A stretch of DNA of 64,000 bases from Paenibacillus agri (GCF_013359945.1 NZ_JABWCS010000210.1:62001-126000), one strand, 5' to 3'. Counted from the first letter of the stretch, positions 9,333 to 19,375 are shown. Numbers and translations are program-made. Notes: generated from the letters alone by a model not told the origin.

Positions 9333-9632
9333 TTACCCTGTAGTTCCTGCCGCCTTAACCGGCTTCAGCACTTCCGTGCAGAGAACCCCCAGCTTGTCCT
9401 GTATAGCCTTGAATTCTTCAATGCCTGTGCCCGTGAGGCTGTAGGCATCATCATGGGCGGTCAGGAAATTCTCCTGAGTCAGCCTTTCCAGTTCCTGCTT
9501 CACTTCACGTTCAGCCACCCGGTACCCTAGTTTCTCCAGTTCAGGCTGCATCCCCGCAATCGTTAGATCCTTCTCATGTGCAAAATAGAGCATGTGAATT
9601 CCTATGAACAAGTTCTGTACATCGGCGCGCAT
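9333..9632 (-). CDS. Small winged-helix-like protein, function unknown
   Basis: A 99-residue soluble protein with a strong ribosome site (GGAAGGAG, six bases before ATG). The pattern of helix, helix and LERLTQENFLTAHDDAYSLTGTGIEEF resembles the recognition helix and wing of PadR-like regulators, but I do not recognise the family. It has no signal peptide or membrane segment. It is single, between the GNAT gene and the divergent fRMsr gene. Confidence 0.6.
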   Translation of the reverse strand: MRADVQNLFIGIHMLYFAHEKDLTIAGMQPELEKLGYRVAEREVKQELERLTQENFLTAHDDAYSLTGTGIEEFKAIQDKLGVLCTEVLKPVKAAGTTG

Positions 9633-9855
9633 ATTCCACTCCTTCCGGCCATGAGCCTTCGGTATTTATTAATGCATTACCCTTGGGCCTGCCAGCGGAA
9701 ACATTGACCTGTTACTTTCCAGTCCATGGATACCGGCTTGATCGAGTTTTTATGCTTCATCCGCTTAAGGCTTGACGTACCTTCCGGGCTGTACTATGTT
9801 GGTAGATACAGTTAAGGAATTATACTGACTCAAAGGTACAGGAAGGTGATACTTT

Positions 9856-10335
9856 ATGTTTCAGGCTATGCCTTATGATGGAACACGCAGCGAGCAATTC
9901 GAGATGGTTCTGACTCAGCTCGTAGCACTCATCAAGGATGAACCTAGCGCAATGGCCAATCTGGCCAATGCCTCAGCACTGCTTAAACACGCTCTGCCGG
10001 ACACGAACTGGGCCGGTTTTTACTTATTCGATGGCAACGAGCTGGTACTGGGGCCCTTCCAGGGATTGCCTGCCTGCATCCGTATTCCACTGGGCCGCGG
10101 GGTATGCGGTACAGCTGCAACAGAGCGCCGCACACTGGTCGTGGACGATGTCCATACCTTCCCAGGGCATATCGCCTGTGACGCCGCTTCTAACAGCGAG
10201 ATTGTGGTTCCACTGATCAGAGGTGGGGAGCTGCTCGGCGTTCTGGATATCGACAGTCCGCTCAAGGACCGTTTTGACGACGAAGAGCGCCGTTTTCTGG
10301 AACGCTTCGCAGCGATTATCGTGGAAGCTATCTAA
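9856..10335 (+). CDS. msrC: Free methionine-(R)-sulfoxide reductase (GAF domain)
   Basis: A 159-residue stand-alone GAF domain. The three cysteines expected for fRMsr are at C74, C84 and C108 (LPACIRIPLGRGVCG and HIACD), with the same spacing as the E. coli enzyme (84, 94, 118). It reduces free L-methionine-(R)-sulfoxide in the cytoplasm using thioredoxin. Ribosome site AGGAAGGTG precedes the ATG. It is monocistronic, ending at a bidirectional terminator shared with glgP. Confidence 0.92.
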   Translation: MFQAMPYDGTRSEQFEMVLTQLVALIKDEPSAMANLANASALLKHALPDTNWAGFYLFDGNELVLGPFQGLPACIRIPLGRGVCGTAATERRTLVVDDVHTFPGHIACDAASNSEIVVPLIRGGELLGVLDIDSPLKDRFDDEERRFLERFAAIIVEAI

Positions 10336-10361
10336 GCCCTGTCGTCTCATAAAAAACACAA

Positions 10362-10409
10362 CAAGAACGGCTGTCCTCTCTATTACGAGAGGCGCAGCCG
10401 TTCTTGTGT
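10362..10409. terminator. Bidirectional terminator between msrC and glgP
   Basis: ACAAGAACGGCTG pairs with CAGCCGTTCTTGT around an inner CCTCTC/GAGAGG stem, with A and T runs at the two ends. It sits between two convergent genes. Confidence 0.85.
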
Positions 10410-10426
10410 TTACTTATCTATTGCCA

Positions 10427-12859
10427 CTAGAGCAACACAGGGTGGATGTTCCAAATCTCGGACGCATAACGGCTAATGGTATTGTCACTGGAGAATTTGC
10501 CGGAATGACCGATGTTGATAATCGATTTCTTGACCCACTCCTTACGATTGCGGTAAGCCAGATCAATCTCGACCTGGGTCTCGACATAACTGGCAAAATC
10601 CTTGAGGACGAAGAACTCATCATTGTTATCCAACAGCGAGTGATAAATAGTCTCAAATTCCTGAGTGTGGTTGCAAATTGGCCCTGGTGTAATCAACTGA
10701 TCCAGCACCTCTTTAACCCTGCCGTCGCCATTATAGACATCCCGGGCGTTATAACCGCCATGCTGGTAATAATCGAGCACCTGCTCCGCCCGCAGGCCGA
10801 ACAGGAACATGTTGTTGTCGCCCACCATTTCATGCATCTCCACGTTGGCCCCGTCCATCGTCCCGATGGTTAACGCACCATTCATCATGAATTTCATGTT
10901 GCCGGTGCCGGATGCTTCTTTACTTGCTGTAGAAATCTGCTCACTGACATCCGCTGCGGGAATGATCTTCTCAGCCAGGGAAACCGAGTAATTTTCCAGG
11001 AAGAAAATCTTCACCTTGCCCTTAATATCAGGATCATTATTGACAACATCGGCCACAGTATTGATGAGCTTGATGATCCGCTTCGCCAGATGATAGCTTG
11101 GCGCAGCCTTGGCCCCGAAGATGAAGGTACGCGGCACCATATCCATCGACGGATTATCTTTGATCTGATTGTAAAGATGGATAATATGCAGAATATTCAG
11201 CAGTTGACGTTTATAGGCATGCAGCCGCTTTACCTGAACGTCAAAGATGGAATCGGGATCTACCCATACCCCATGTTTGCTGTTGATATATTCAGCCAGC
11301 CGGAGCTTGTTACGGCGTTTGATACCAGCGATTTGCTCCTGAAAAGACGCATCCTCACAGTATTTGATCAGCCCGATCATCTCTTGCGGATGATGCTTCC
11401 AACGGGTGCCGATGGAGTCATTGATCAAGCCAGCCAATTCAGGGTTAGCGTGTAGTAGCCAACGCCGGTGCGTAATTCCGTTCGTCTTATTGTTAAAACG
11501 ATGCGGGTACATCTCGTTGAACAGCCGCATTTCACGCTTTTTTAGAATATCCGTGTGCAGCGCCGCCACTCCGTTCACACTGTGGCTGGCGACAATCGCC
11601 AGATGCGCCATCCGCACTTGATCGTCATGAATAATCGCCATCTGCGCGATGCGATCCTGATCGCCGGGATAACGGCTCATCAGCTCACCACAGAAACGGG
11701 CATTGATCTCCTCAATAATGAGGAAGATACGCGGCAGCAATTCTTTTACCATCTGCAGCGGCCACTTCTCCAGTGCCTCGCTCAGAATGGTATGGTTCGT
11801 ATAAGAGACCATCCGGGTCGTTATATCCCACGCCTGATCCCAGCCAAATCCCTTCTCATCCATCAGAATCCGCATCAGCTCAGGGATCACCAGCGTAGGA
11901 TGTGTATCGTTTATATGCAGGGCCACCTTGTTCGGCAGCTCCTCATAGGGCAGATCCAGCTTCCCGAAGGTTCTCAAAATACTTTGCAGACCTGCGCTAC
12001 ACAGGAAGTATTGCTGCTTCAGCCGCAGCAGCTTGCCTTCATACTCTGTATCATCGGGGTAGAGAAATTCCGAGATGGATTCAACGGATCGTTTGTATTC
12101 CAGGTATTTGTGGTAATCCGTTCCGCCGAGCACCCCGAGTGTCCGGGACGGCTGCGTAATCGACTCCGCACTCCAGTTACGAAGCGTGTTCACATGCCTG
12201 TGATCAGCCCCAATAATGGGAATGTCGTAAGGCACCGCCCGCACAGCCTCGTAGTCTTTATGCGTAAAAATCAATTCTCCATCCTTGGCATCCGTCTCCA
12301 CCCGTCCCCAGAAACGCACCTCCACGGCCTTGTCTTCACGGCGTACCTCCCATACGTTATCCTTCTGCAGCCAGTAATCAGGCAGCTCCACCTGATACCC
12401 GTCAACAATCTTCTGCTCGAACAGACCGTATTTGTATCGTATCCCGCACCCATGCCCCGCATATTGCAGGGAAGCCAGCGAGTCCAGGAAGCAAGCCGCC
12501 AGACGTCCGAGACCACCATTGCCGAGGCCCGCATCTGCTTCCTCCTCTTCAACATCCTGAAGGGTAAAGCCAAGGTCAGTCAGTCCCTCACGCACAAGCT
12601 CCAGCACACCCATATTCAACAGGTTATTGCCGAGAAGCCTGCCGATCAGAAACTCCATTGAAAAATAGTATACCTGCTTATCCTTATCAGCCTTGTACTT
12701 CTGGTTCGTATCTGCCCAATTACTTCCAGCGCGTTCGCGGATCATGCTTCCCAAAATATTGTAGACATCGGCGTTCGAAGCTTCTGCGAGCGGTTTGCCC
12801 AAATTTCCGATGAGTCTCTCGCGGAACACTTGTTTGAAGGTTTCTTTATCGTTAAACAA
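10427..12859 (-). CDS. glgP: Glycogen/starch phosphorylase
   Basis: An 810-residue GT35 phosphorylase, normal length for bacterial GlgP. It releases glucose-1-phosphate from glycogen ends with a pyridoxal phosphate cofactor. The cofactor lysine is in EASGTGNMKFMMNGALTIG near residue 660, and the conserved DAGLGNGGLGRLAACFLDS is near residue 110. TTG start at 12859 after AGGAGG. It is the last gene of a glgC-glgD-glgP operon, 77 bases below glgD, so one transcript encodes both ADP-glucose synthesis and glycogen breakdown. Confidence 0.95.
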   Translation of the reverse strand: MFNDKETFKQVFRERLIGNLGKPLAEASNADVYNILGSMIRERAGSNWADTNQKYKADKDKQVYYFSMEFLIGRLLGNNLLNMGVLELVREGLTDLGFTLQDVEEEEADAGLGNGGLGRLAACFLDSLASLQYAGHGCGIRYKYGLFEQKIVDGYQVELPDYWLQKDNVWEVRREDKAVEVRFWGRVETDAKDGELIFTHKDYEAVRAVPYDIPIIGADHRHVNTLRNWSAESITQPSRTLGVLGGTDYHKYLEYKRSVESISEFLYPDDTEYEGKLLRLKQQYFLCSAGLQSILRTFGKLDLPYEELPNKVALHINDTHPTLVIPELMRILMDEKGFGWDQAWDITTRMVSYTNHTILSEALEKWPLQMVKELLPRIFLIIEEINARFCGELMSRYPGDQDRIAQMAIIHDDQVRMAHLAIVASHSVNGVAALHTDILKKREMRLFNEMYPHRFNNKTNGITHRRWLLHANPELAGLINDSIGTRWKHHPQEMIGLIKYCEDASFQEQIAGIKRRNKLRLAEYINSKHGVWVDPDSIFDVQVKRLHAYKRQLLNILHIIHLYNQIKDNPSMDMVPRTFIFGAKAAPSYHLAKRIIKLINTVADVVNNDPDIKGKVKIFFLENYSVSLAEKIIPAADVSEQISTASKEASGTGNMKFMMNGALTIGTMDGANVEMHEMVGDNNMFLFGLRAEQVLDYYQHGGYNARDVYNGDGRVKEVLDQLITPGPICNHTQEFETIYHSLLDNNDEFFVLKDFASYVETQVEIDLAYRNRKEWVKKSIINIGHSGKFSSDNTISRYASEIWNIHPVLL

Positions 12860-12935
12860 CAGATGGTTCCTCCTAACAATGCTTTTTTAGTAAAACAACC
12901 GACAGACAACAACCGGATTTCCCGGGTTCCTCCTG

Positions 12936-14039
12936 CTAAATCTTACTGCTCTTGGCGATGACGAATGGACGTTTATGATCTCCGACAAGGATGCGTTCCC
13001 TGCTGAGATGGACGTCCTTATCCATAATGACATTCTCAATGACGGCATCCTCTTCGATCACACATTTCTGCATAATGACCGAGTTGATAATCCTTGCGCC
13101 CTTTCGGACCTGTACTCCCCGGAAAATAATGCTATTCTCCACTGTACCGCCGATAATGCAGCCGTTGGCTACCAGCGAGTTGCTGACATTCGCGCTCTCC
13201 AGATAACGGGTTGGCGCTTCATATTTGATCTTCGTCTGCACCGGATTCTCCCGGAACAGGCTGAAGTAATTGTCCTGCCGGAGCAATTCAAGGCTGTTCT
13301 TATAATAGCTCTCCAAAGAATTGATAACAGCATGATAACCATGGTATTCATAGGCGGCAATCTTCAGCTTGTGACGCTGCTTCTGGATGACATCCCGGAA
13401 GAAATAACTCTCCCCATGGGCGATGCAGTATTCGACCTTCTCCAGAAACAGTTCTTTTTCCATAATAAAAATATCAAGATAGAGGTTGGGGTGGTCCTTC
13501 TCGTGGTGGATTTCGGTGACCTGTTGGTCTTCATCGCATTCGATACGTCGGCACAAATCATGCTCCGGCTGGAGATGCTCGATTTTCTTATAGACGAGCG
13601 TAACATCGGCGCCCTTCTCGAGATGATAGCGATAGAGATCCTGAAGGTCGATCGTATTGACGTGCTGGCTGCCCGAGAACACGATGTATTTGGCGGAGGC
13701 CCGCTTGAAGAAATCGAGATTGTTGTGGTAGTGCTGGAGGTCACCTTGTGAGGTGTCGGTCGGGTCGTTCCAGTCCGGTGGCAAAATAAACAGTCCGCCA
13801 TGCTTGCGGTTCATATCCCATGACTTCCCGTCACCCAGATGGTCCATAAGCGAGCGGTATTTGCGGCGGACGAATAGCCCCACACTCTCCAGATCCGCAC
13901 GCATCATATTGGAGAGCACAAAGTCAATCAGACGGTAACGGCTGGCAAAAGGCACGGCTGCGCCGCAGCGGAAATAGGTTAGCTCATTCAGCTTATCGAG
14001 TTCATGATCCAGATTGATTACACCCATCAGTTGCTTCAT
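12936..14039 (-). CDS. glgD: Glucose-1-phosphate adenylyltransferase subunit GlgD
   Basis: A 367-residue homologue of GlgC. It keeps the overall fold (RLIDFVLSNMMRADLESVGL, C-terminal left-handed helix with isoleucine-rich hexads) but has lost the N-terminal nucleotide loop: where GlgC has [10 protein letters not shown] this protein has VINLDHELDKL. That is the hallmark of GlgD, a regulatory partner forming a hetero-oligomer with GlgC in Firmicutes. It lies 24 bases below glgC in the same operon. Confidence 0.92.
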   Translation of the reverse strand: MKQLMGVINLDHELDKLNELTYFRCGAAVPFASRYRLIDFVLSNMMRADLESVGLFVRRKYRSLMDHLGDGKSWDMNRKHGGLFILPPDWNDPTDTSQGDLQHYHNNLDFFKRASAKYIVFSGSQHVNTIDLQDLYRYHLEKGADVTLVYKKIEHLQPEHDLCRRIECDEDQQVTEIHHEKDHPNLYLDIFIMEKELFLEKVEYCIAHGESYFFRDVIQKQRHKLKIAAYEYHGYHAVINSLESYYKNSLELLRQDNYFSLFRENPVQTKIKYEAPTRYLESANVSNSLVANGCIIGGTVENSIIFRGVQVRKGARIINSVIMQKCVIEEDAVIENVIMDKDVHLSRERILVGDHKRPFVIAKSSKI

Positions 14040-14063
14040 CGGATTCCACCGTCCTCTACATGG

Positions 14064-15227
14064 TTATATGGTTTTGGCTGCAACGGAAATACGTTTCTTG
14101 CTTCTATTGTCGACCAGCAGAATTTCTTCCTCATTCTCCCGCTGAGTGCCAATCTCCATATAATCCTCAATCACCGTGTTCTCGCTGATGATTGCCTTGT
14201 GTATCCGTACATTCTTGCCGATCTTGACCTTGGGCATGATCACCGAATCCGTGATTAGACTGCCCTCACCGATCTCCACGCCGTAAAAGAGTACCGAGTG
14301 CTTAACTTCACCAGAGACGATGCAGCCCTCGTTAATAATGCTGCCGGAGACGTTAGCTCCGGGGGCTACATATTGGGCCGGTTGGTTCGGATTACGGGTA
14401 AAGATGCGCCAGCCGGGATCATTGAGATTGAGCGGCGGCTCGTCGCTGAGCAGGTCCATGTTCGCTTGCCAGAGACTGGTCACTGTGCCCACATCCCGCC
14501 AGTAGCCTTCAAACGGATACGCGTAGAGCGACTGGCCGTCCGCCAGCATCAGGGGAATGATATCCTTACCGAAATCATGGGAGGAATCAGCGTTCTCCCC
14601 ATCCTCCAGCAGATGCCGCCGAAGCACTTCCCATTTGAAAATATATACGCCCATTGAAGCAAGTGTGCTTTTCGGCTGCGCAGGCTTTTCCTCAAACTCA
14701 TAAATCTTAAGGTCATCCTCCGTATTAAGTATGCCAAAACGGCTGGCTTCCTCCAGCGGAACGTCGATCACCGAGATCGTGCAATCGGCCCCCCGCTCCT
14801 TGTGGTATTGAAGCATAGCGTTGTAGTCCATTTTATAAATGTGGTCACCCGAGAGAATCAGTACATGCTCCGGATCGAATTGATCCACAAATTTGAGATT
14901 GCGGTAAATCGCATCCGCCGTTCCCCTGTACCAACTGCTTCCGTTCTCCCGCTCATGCGGCGGCAGCACGAATACCCCACCGTTTTTGCGGTTCAAATCC
15001 CAGTCACTGCCTACGCCAATGTATGAGTGCAGTACGAGCGGTTCATATTGCGTGAGCACCCCCACCGTGTCAATCCCTGAATTGGAGCAGTTACTTAAAG
15101 GAAAATCAATAATACGATAGGTTCCTCCAAAATAAACAGCTGGCTTGGCAAGTGATTTGGTCAATCCCTTCAACCTTTTCCCTTGGCCTCCTGCCAATAG
15201 CATGGCTACCATTTCTTTTTTCTTCAT
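14064..15227 (-). CDS. glgC: Glucose-1-phosphate adenylyltransferase catalytic subunit
   Basis: A 387-residue enzyme making ADP-glucose from ATP and glucose-1-phosphate, the committing step of glycogen synthesis. The nucleotide-binding loop [21 protein letters not shown] is at residues 10-30, the glucose-phosphate site region [10 protein letters not shown] near 180, and the C-terminal hexapeptide helix from about 290. ATG with AAGGGAGG upstream. It is the first gene of the operon and divergent from the two-component system at 15693. No glgA or glgB is in the window. Confidence 0.95.
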   Translation of the reverse strand: MKKKEMVAMLLAGGQGKRLKGLTKSLAKPAVYFGGTYRIIDFPLSNCSNSGIDTVGVLTQYEPLVLHSYIGVGSDWDLNRKNGGVFVLPPHERENGSSWYRGTADAIYRNLKFVDQFDPEHVLILSGDHIYKMDYNAMLQYHKERGADCTISVIDVPLEEASRFGILNTEDDLKIYEFEEKPAQPKSTLASMGVYIFKWEVLRRHLLEDGENADSSHDFGKDIIPLMLADGQSLYAYPFEGYWRDVGTVTSLWQANMDLLSDEPPLNLNDPGWRIFTRNPNQPAQYVAPGANVSGSIINEGCIVSGEVKHSVLFYGVEIGEGSLITDSVIMPKVKIGKNVRIHKAIISENTVIEDYMEIGTQRENEEEILLVDNRSKKRISVAAKTI

Positions 15228-15692
15228 GGAAGAGCCTCCCTTGACTTATGGGTATCAAAGCTTCTGCAGTAAATAAGGTTGAGTGATTAAGAAGTGGAAT
15301 GGATAGAATGACGCCTGAAATCAAAATTCCAGAAAGAAGTGAAACACAAAGAAATGAGTTGAGATAGGAAACTTAGACAAGGTTACAAACGGGGAAGCGG
15401 GGTCGTTCTAATGACCTACCTTGACTGGAGAGGGCTCTCCATACCGGGTAAGTTATTCTTATTGTAAATTGTTCGCTAGCCGCCGTCAAAACCCTTTCTC
15501 ACAGGAATGAAAAATAAGAAAATATAACCCTATTGCCTATTAAGCACATGAATCTCTTATCCTATTGATTAACCACTGCGCAGCATGTTGAAGAAAGTCG
15601 TTTTTCAAGGGCACAGCAGTGCATGCCGCATCTTCAGCAAACGTTCAAAAAGTTGTGGCATAATAGGGTATCAGAACTTTGGAGGGATCGGA
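15228..15692. other. Divergent intergenic region between glgC and a two-component system
   Basis: About 460 bases without a gene. A short perfect dyad GGAGAGGGCTCTCC lies near 15431-15444 and could be an operator. The rest is AT-rich, and I could not assign promoters with confidence. Confidence 0.4.
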
Positions 15693-16379
15693 ATGAAAGC
15701 TACCCAAGGCGTCAGGCTGCTGCTTGTTGATGATGAGCTGCATATTCTGCAGTTTCTGGAACTGGGCTTGATCAATGAAGGGTTTGAAGTAAGAACGGCT
15801 CCCGACGGGCTGACTGCTATTGCCGAGGCCGCCGATTTCAAGCCGCATGTCGCCATTCTGGATGTTATGATGCCGGGAATGGACGGTTTCGAGGTGTGTC
15901 ACTATCTCCGTTCAGAAGAGAACGACATCGCGGTGATTATGCTGACCGCCAAAGACGAGGTCGATGACCGGGTCAAAGGTCTGTCGATTGGTGCAGACGA
16001 CTATATGATCAAGCCGTTCAGCTTTGAAGAGCTGCTGGCAAGAATACAAGCCCGGCTGCGCAACCAGTTCCCCGGTCTGCTGGGCGAGGTACGCCTCGGT
16101 TCCTTCCGCATTGACGGGAGAGGCAAGGAAATCCGTTTCCGTGGCGAGGTGCTGGAGCTGTCGCCCACCGAATATGAGCTGCTCCAGTATCTTGTAATGA
16201 ACCATGGTCTCGTTCTTAGCAAACCCATGATTCTGGACAAGGTATGGGGCTATGATTTCGGCGGAGAGGAGAATATCGTAGAGGTGTATATCCGTTCCCT
16301 GCGCGAAAAGCTGGGCGATAAAGAACATCGTATTATCCGTACTCTGCGCGGTGCCGGCTACCGGGTGGATCTGGAATGA
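15693..16379 (+). CDS. OmpR-family response regulator
   Basis: A 228-residue response regulator: receiver domain with acidic residues near 13-14, phosphoacceptor D57 (LDVMMPGMDG) and K in DDYMIKPFSF, then a winged-helix output domain ending IRTLRGAGYRV. The start was placed at the ATG at 15693, six bases after GGAGGGATC; a longer in-frame ATG at 15585 has no ribosome site. Its stop overlaps the kinase start (ATGA), so the pair is translationally coupled. Target genes are unknown. Confidence 0.92.
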   Translation: MKATQGVRLLLVDDELHILQFLELGLINEGFEVRTAPDGLTAIAEAADFKPHVAILDVMMPGMDGFEVCHYLRSEENDIAVIMLTAKDEVDDRVKGLSIGADDYMIKPFSFEELLARIQARLRNQFPGLLGEVRLGSFRIDGRGKEIRFRGEVLELSPTEYELLQYLVMNHGLVLSKPMILDKVWGYDFGGEENIVEVYIRSLREKLGDKEHRIIRTLRGAGYRVDLE

Positions 16380-18004
16380 CCGGGCCATCGCGTAAGGGGG
16401 GCAACCTTGGAGTGGCTGCGCGTGGACAAAGTAGACTTCGCACGGTATGGGATCGTTTTGCTCCCCGCTCCCTCCGCAAACAGCTGTTGTCCATCTCGCT
16501 GCTGATCCTGTCCATGCTGCTGCTGCTCATTGGTGTATTGCAATATATCCTGATGCGCAACTTCACCTATACGAACAGAGCGGAGGCTATGGAAGCTCAA
16601 CTGCGGTCTGTTCCCCGTGAGTTCTTCTTTAACTTCTTAAATTATTCTTTGAGGGATGATGCAGGTACAAGCAAACCTAATGAGAATCTAGGCAGCGGCG
16701 GGAACGGTAGCCGCTTCGATAATCCGGCCGGAAGCATAGTGCCCGGCAACTTCCGCAACGGTACAGGACGGCCACTATTGCTGGACGCTCACGCGACCCT
16801 TGCCATTTACAGCTCGGATGGCACCTTCAAGGATTTTCAGCAGGATACGCTGTCTACGACGGCTGCTCCCAGATTAACCAATGAAGAATATCAGGAACTG
16901 ATGAAGCGGACACCCGATCGGGCCACAGGTAAATATAAGCTGATCACCGCCGAAGACGGCAGCGAGCATCTTGCTGTCTTCATGAATCTGGGCAGGCCGG
17001 GAAATTCAAGGCTGCTGCTGCAAATGACGGTTGAAACCGGTCCGCTGAAGGATATCATCCTCCAGCAGCTGCTCATCTTCGCTGCCTTGTCCCTGGCAGC
17101 CCTGCTCGCCGGCTTGTTCTTGTATCTGCCTGCACTGCGAAAGACGCTCGTCCCCCTGTCCAATATGGGGGACGCCGCCCAGCGCATTGATGCCGGCAAC
17201 CTGGATGTGCGGTTCCCGGTGTTTCAAGGACAGATGGAGATCGACAAGCTGTCCCAATCGTTCAACGCGATGCTTGAGCGGCTGGAGGTCTCTTTCCGCA
17301 ACGAGCGGGAAGCCAAAGAGCAGATGCGGCGCTTCGCCGCTGATGCGTCTCATGAGCTGCGGACTCCCTTGACCTCCATCCACGGCTTTCTGGAGGTCCT
17401 GCTTCGCGGCGCTGCCGACAACAGTGAGCAGCTGTACAGTGCGCTTAACAGTATGCATGGCGAATCGAAGCGGATCAACAAGCTGGTGGAGGACCTGCTG
17501 CTGCTGGCCCGTATGGACGGCGCACCGCAGCTGCGCCTGGCAGATCTTGAGCTCGGCGGCATTCTGAAAGAGATGACGCCAGGTCTGTTGCTGCTGGCCG
17601 GGAACCGCCGGGTCAGCTTCGATATTGCCTACGGCATCCATGGTCTCTATGATGCCGACAAAATCAAACAGGTGATTCTGAACCTGTTCCACAATGCAGT
17701 GCAGCACACAGATGACCACGAGGGCGTCATCCGCATTTCGCTGCATGCCCGGGGGCCGCGGGCGGAGCTGACCGTGAGCGACAATGGCTCCGGCATCACT
17801 GCCGAGCATCTGCCCCGCGTCTTCGACCGCTTCTACCGCAGCGATTCCTCCCGGACCCGCAAATACGGGGGATCCGGGCTGGGCCTGTCGATCTCGAAGT
17901 CGATCGTCGAAGCCCATGGCGGGGACATCAGCGTCACCAGCATTCCGGGTGTAGAAACAGTTTTCAAGATATCCCTCCCTTGTCTGGAAGGAATAGCCAA
18001 ATAG
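16376..18004 (+). CDS. Sensor histidine kinase, HAMP-HisKA type
   Basis: A 542-residue membrane kinase. TM1 is about residues 37-60, an extracellular domain runs to 225, TM2 is 230-254, followed by HAMP, phosphoacceptor H326 in ASHELRTPLTS, and an ATPase domain with DNGSGIT and YGGSGLGLSI. It pairs with the preceding OmpR-type regulator through a 4-base overlap. The extracellular part contains a Gly/Asn/Pro-rich insert (about 100-130). It may report cell-envelope conditions, but no ligand can be inferred. It ends at a strong terminator. Confidence 0.92.
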   Translation: MTGPSRKGGNLGVAARGQSRLRTVWDRFAPRSLRKQLLSISLLILSMLLLLIGVLQYILMRNFTYTNRAEAMEAQLRSVPREFFFNFLNYSLRDDAGTSKPNENLGSGGNGSRFDNPAGSIVPGNFRNGTGRPLLLDAHATLAIYSSDGTFKDFQQDTLSTTAAPRLTNEEYQELMKRTPDRATGKYKLITAEDGSEHLAVFMNLGRPGNSRLLLQMTVETGPLKDIILQQLLIFAALSLAALLAGLFLYLPALRKTLVPLSNMGDAAQRIDAGNLDVRFPVFQGQMEIDKLSQSFNAMLERLEVSFRNEREAKEQMRRFAADASHELRTPLTSIHGFLEVLLRGAADNSEQLYSALNSMHGESKRINKLVEDLLLLARMDGAPQLRLADLELGGILKEMTPGLLLLAGNRRVSFDIAYGIHGLYDADKIKQVILNLFHNAVQHTDDHEGVIRISLHARGPRAELTVSDNGSGITAEHLPRVFDRFYRSDSSRTRKYGGSGLGLSISKSIVEAHGGDISVTSIPGVETVFKISLPCLEGIAK

Positions 18005-18018
18005 TGACTATTCAAGTT

Positions 18019-18064
18019 ATAATAGCAAGTACCGGGGATACGCCGGAGCTTGCTATTTTTGTTG
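18019..18064 (+). terminator. Intrinsic terminator of the two-component operon
   Basis: AATAGCAAG pairs with CTTGCTATT, extended inside by CCGG/CCGG, and is followed by TTTTTGTTG. Confidence 0.8.
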
Positions 18065-18157
18065 CCTAGGCAAAGATATAGAGAGAGCTGGGAGCCAGCG
18101 GTATATTTTGATCACAGCTAGGATTTGTAAATCTCTTAAGAGAGGTGAATTCACAGT

Positions 18158-18652
18158 ATGAAGAAGCTTCTATGGATATTATGTTTAACAGCACTGGCGA
18201 CTATCTTAATCACGGGATGCAATACCAATAAAGCGGAGAATGCAGCGATTCAAGCTGCTGAAACCTACAAAAATAAAGAATACTACGTAGCAGCCTCAGA
18301 TAACTTGCTCTCTATCGAATCCATTGAAAAGCGGAATGAGGAAATGAAGCCCTTTTTTACAGAAAACTTTTCTGAAAAAGCAATTGCTACCCGCTATACA
18401 ACCTTACCCGTAAGTGTAGCTCATACCCATCAGGCGTCGGTTACATCAGAGAATCTTAAATTCACAGTATTAGATCAGACGGATGATTGGACCGATTTAA
18501 AGTATACGGCTGACCTTGTCTTATTGGATCAAGAGAATAAGGAGATTGCCCGGGTTCCATTGGAAGGGATTTTGACTTTATTTCTTGTGGATGGCAAATG
18601 GCTTGTGCAAGGAGATAGGTTTGACAAAGTTGCGTTTCAAAAACTGTTATAA
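18158..18652 (+). CDS. Small secreted lipoprotein, function unknown
   Basis: A 164-residue protein with a lipoprotein signal (lipobox ITGC, Cys at 21) and ribosome site GAGAGGTG. The mature part is a single alpha+beta domain ending LFLVDGKWLVQGDRFDKVAF, a pattern seen in NTF2-like or DUF4878-like lipoproteins. It is probably membrane-anchored outside the cell. It stands between the two-component terminator and the repeat-dense region; I cannot name a function. Confidence 0.75.
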   Translation: MKKLLWILCLTALATILITGCNTNKAENAAIQAAETYKNKEYYVAASDNLLSIESIEKRNEEMKPFFTENFSEKAIATRYTTLPVSVAHTHQASVTSENLKFTVLDQTDDWTDLKYTADLVLLDQENKEIARVPLEGILTLFLVDGKWLVQGDRFDKVAFQKLL

Positions 18653-18699
18653 ACAACCTGTTCTTACGGTTGGGGATCGTTGGAGTCCGGTCGAAGACT

Positions 18700-18860
18700 G
18701 GTTAGGGAACGGTTTGGGGCTGGTTGGACTCGTTTGGGACTCGTTTGGGACTCGTTTGAGACTACTGAAGACTGTTTGAAACTGGTTGAGACATATTGAG
18801 GCTGATTGACACTACTTAAGTACTGCTGCAAACTAGTTGGAGACTGCTTGAGACAGACTA
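18700..18860. repeat. Degenerate 11-bp tandem repeat tract
   Basis: Three near-perfect head-to-tail copies of GACTCGTTTGG at 18727-18737, 18738-18748 and 18749-18759 are flanked on both sides by decayed copies of GACTnGTTTGA. The tract begins about 50 bases beyond the lipoprotein stop. Confidence 0.75.
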
Positions 18861-18900
18861 GTGACTGGCTGCACTCAAGGTTTAGTCTGATTCACCGCCT

Positions 18901-19086
18901 ATAACTGGATTTTCTCCCGCTAATTCCCCTTTATACCCGAAAGCTCACTGCAATAACTGGAATTTCTCCAGTTATTCTGGCCTTGCGAGGTCATATCTGC
19001 TAAATTACCGATGATTAACGGGAGGATTTCCAGCTAAATAATAAAAAACAGGATTTTCCTCCGGATTAACTGGAGAAAATCCTGTT
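18901..19086. repeat. Cluster of AACTGGA palindromes
   Basis: AATAACTGGA/TCCAGTTATT (18952-18961 and 18967-18976) is a perfect 10-bp inverted repeat. AACAGGATTTTCCTCC (19048-19063) and GGAGAAAATCCTGTT (19072-19086) form a longer near-perfect hairpin. Partial copies such as ATAACTGGATTTTCTCCC fill the space between. It looks like a dispersed intergenic repeat family; one of the hairpins may also act as a terminator. Confidence 0.65.
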
Positions 19087-19224
19087 ACTGAAACGGAGAT
19101 GCTCGCAGCGCAAACATTCGCTGCTAGGGCATCCCCTATTTTAGTAAAACGAACAAAGAGAAACAAAGCTCTTCTAATCCAACACCCCGGCGAAGCTTTT
19201 CTGCATAAATACTTACATACATAT

Positions 19225-19375
19225 ACTTCCTTACCCGCTTCACTACTCGCTTCCTTCCTTAGTCCCTTACTTGCTTTCTTGGTCCCTTCCTCACGCACTT
19301 CCTTACCTACTTCCTTACCTACTTCCTTACGCACTTCCTTCTTTCTTCACTTCTTTATTTACTGCTTTCCTTCTT
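19225..19375. repeat. Pyrimidine-rich CTTCCTTAC tract
   Basis: Low-complexity sequence made of imperfect copies of CTTCCTTACCTA and relatives, just beyond the end of the glycosyltransferase gene. Open frames over it encode Lys/Glu repeats on the minus strand and Ser/Leu repeats on the plus strand, which is what any such repeat would give. Confidence 0.7.

Noticed and set aside
11555..12661. 368-codon open frame antisense to glgP
   Set aside because: It lies wholly opposite glgP, has no ribosome site and no recognisable domain. It is a by-product of codon bias in glgP.
15228..15692. T-box or other leader RNA upstream of the two-component genes
   Set aside because: A short dyad GGAGAGGGCTCTCC is present, but no T-box sequence or known aptamer blocks were found.
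17006..17917. 303-codon open frame antisense to the histidine kinase
   Set aside because: The kinase frame is intact with all motifs. The antisense frame is Gln/His-rich without any domain.
19005..19334. 109-codon Lys/Glu repeat frame
   Set aside because: It is produced by the CTTCCTTAC tract, with no ribosome site and no conserved segment.
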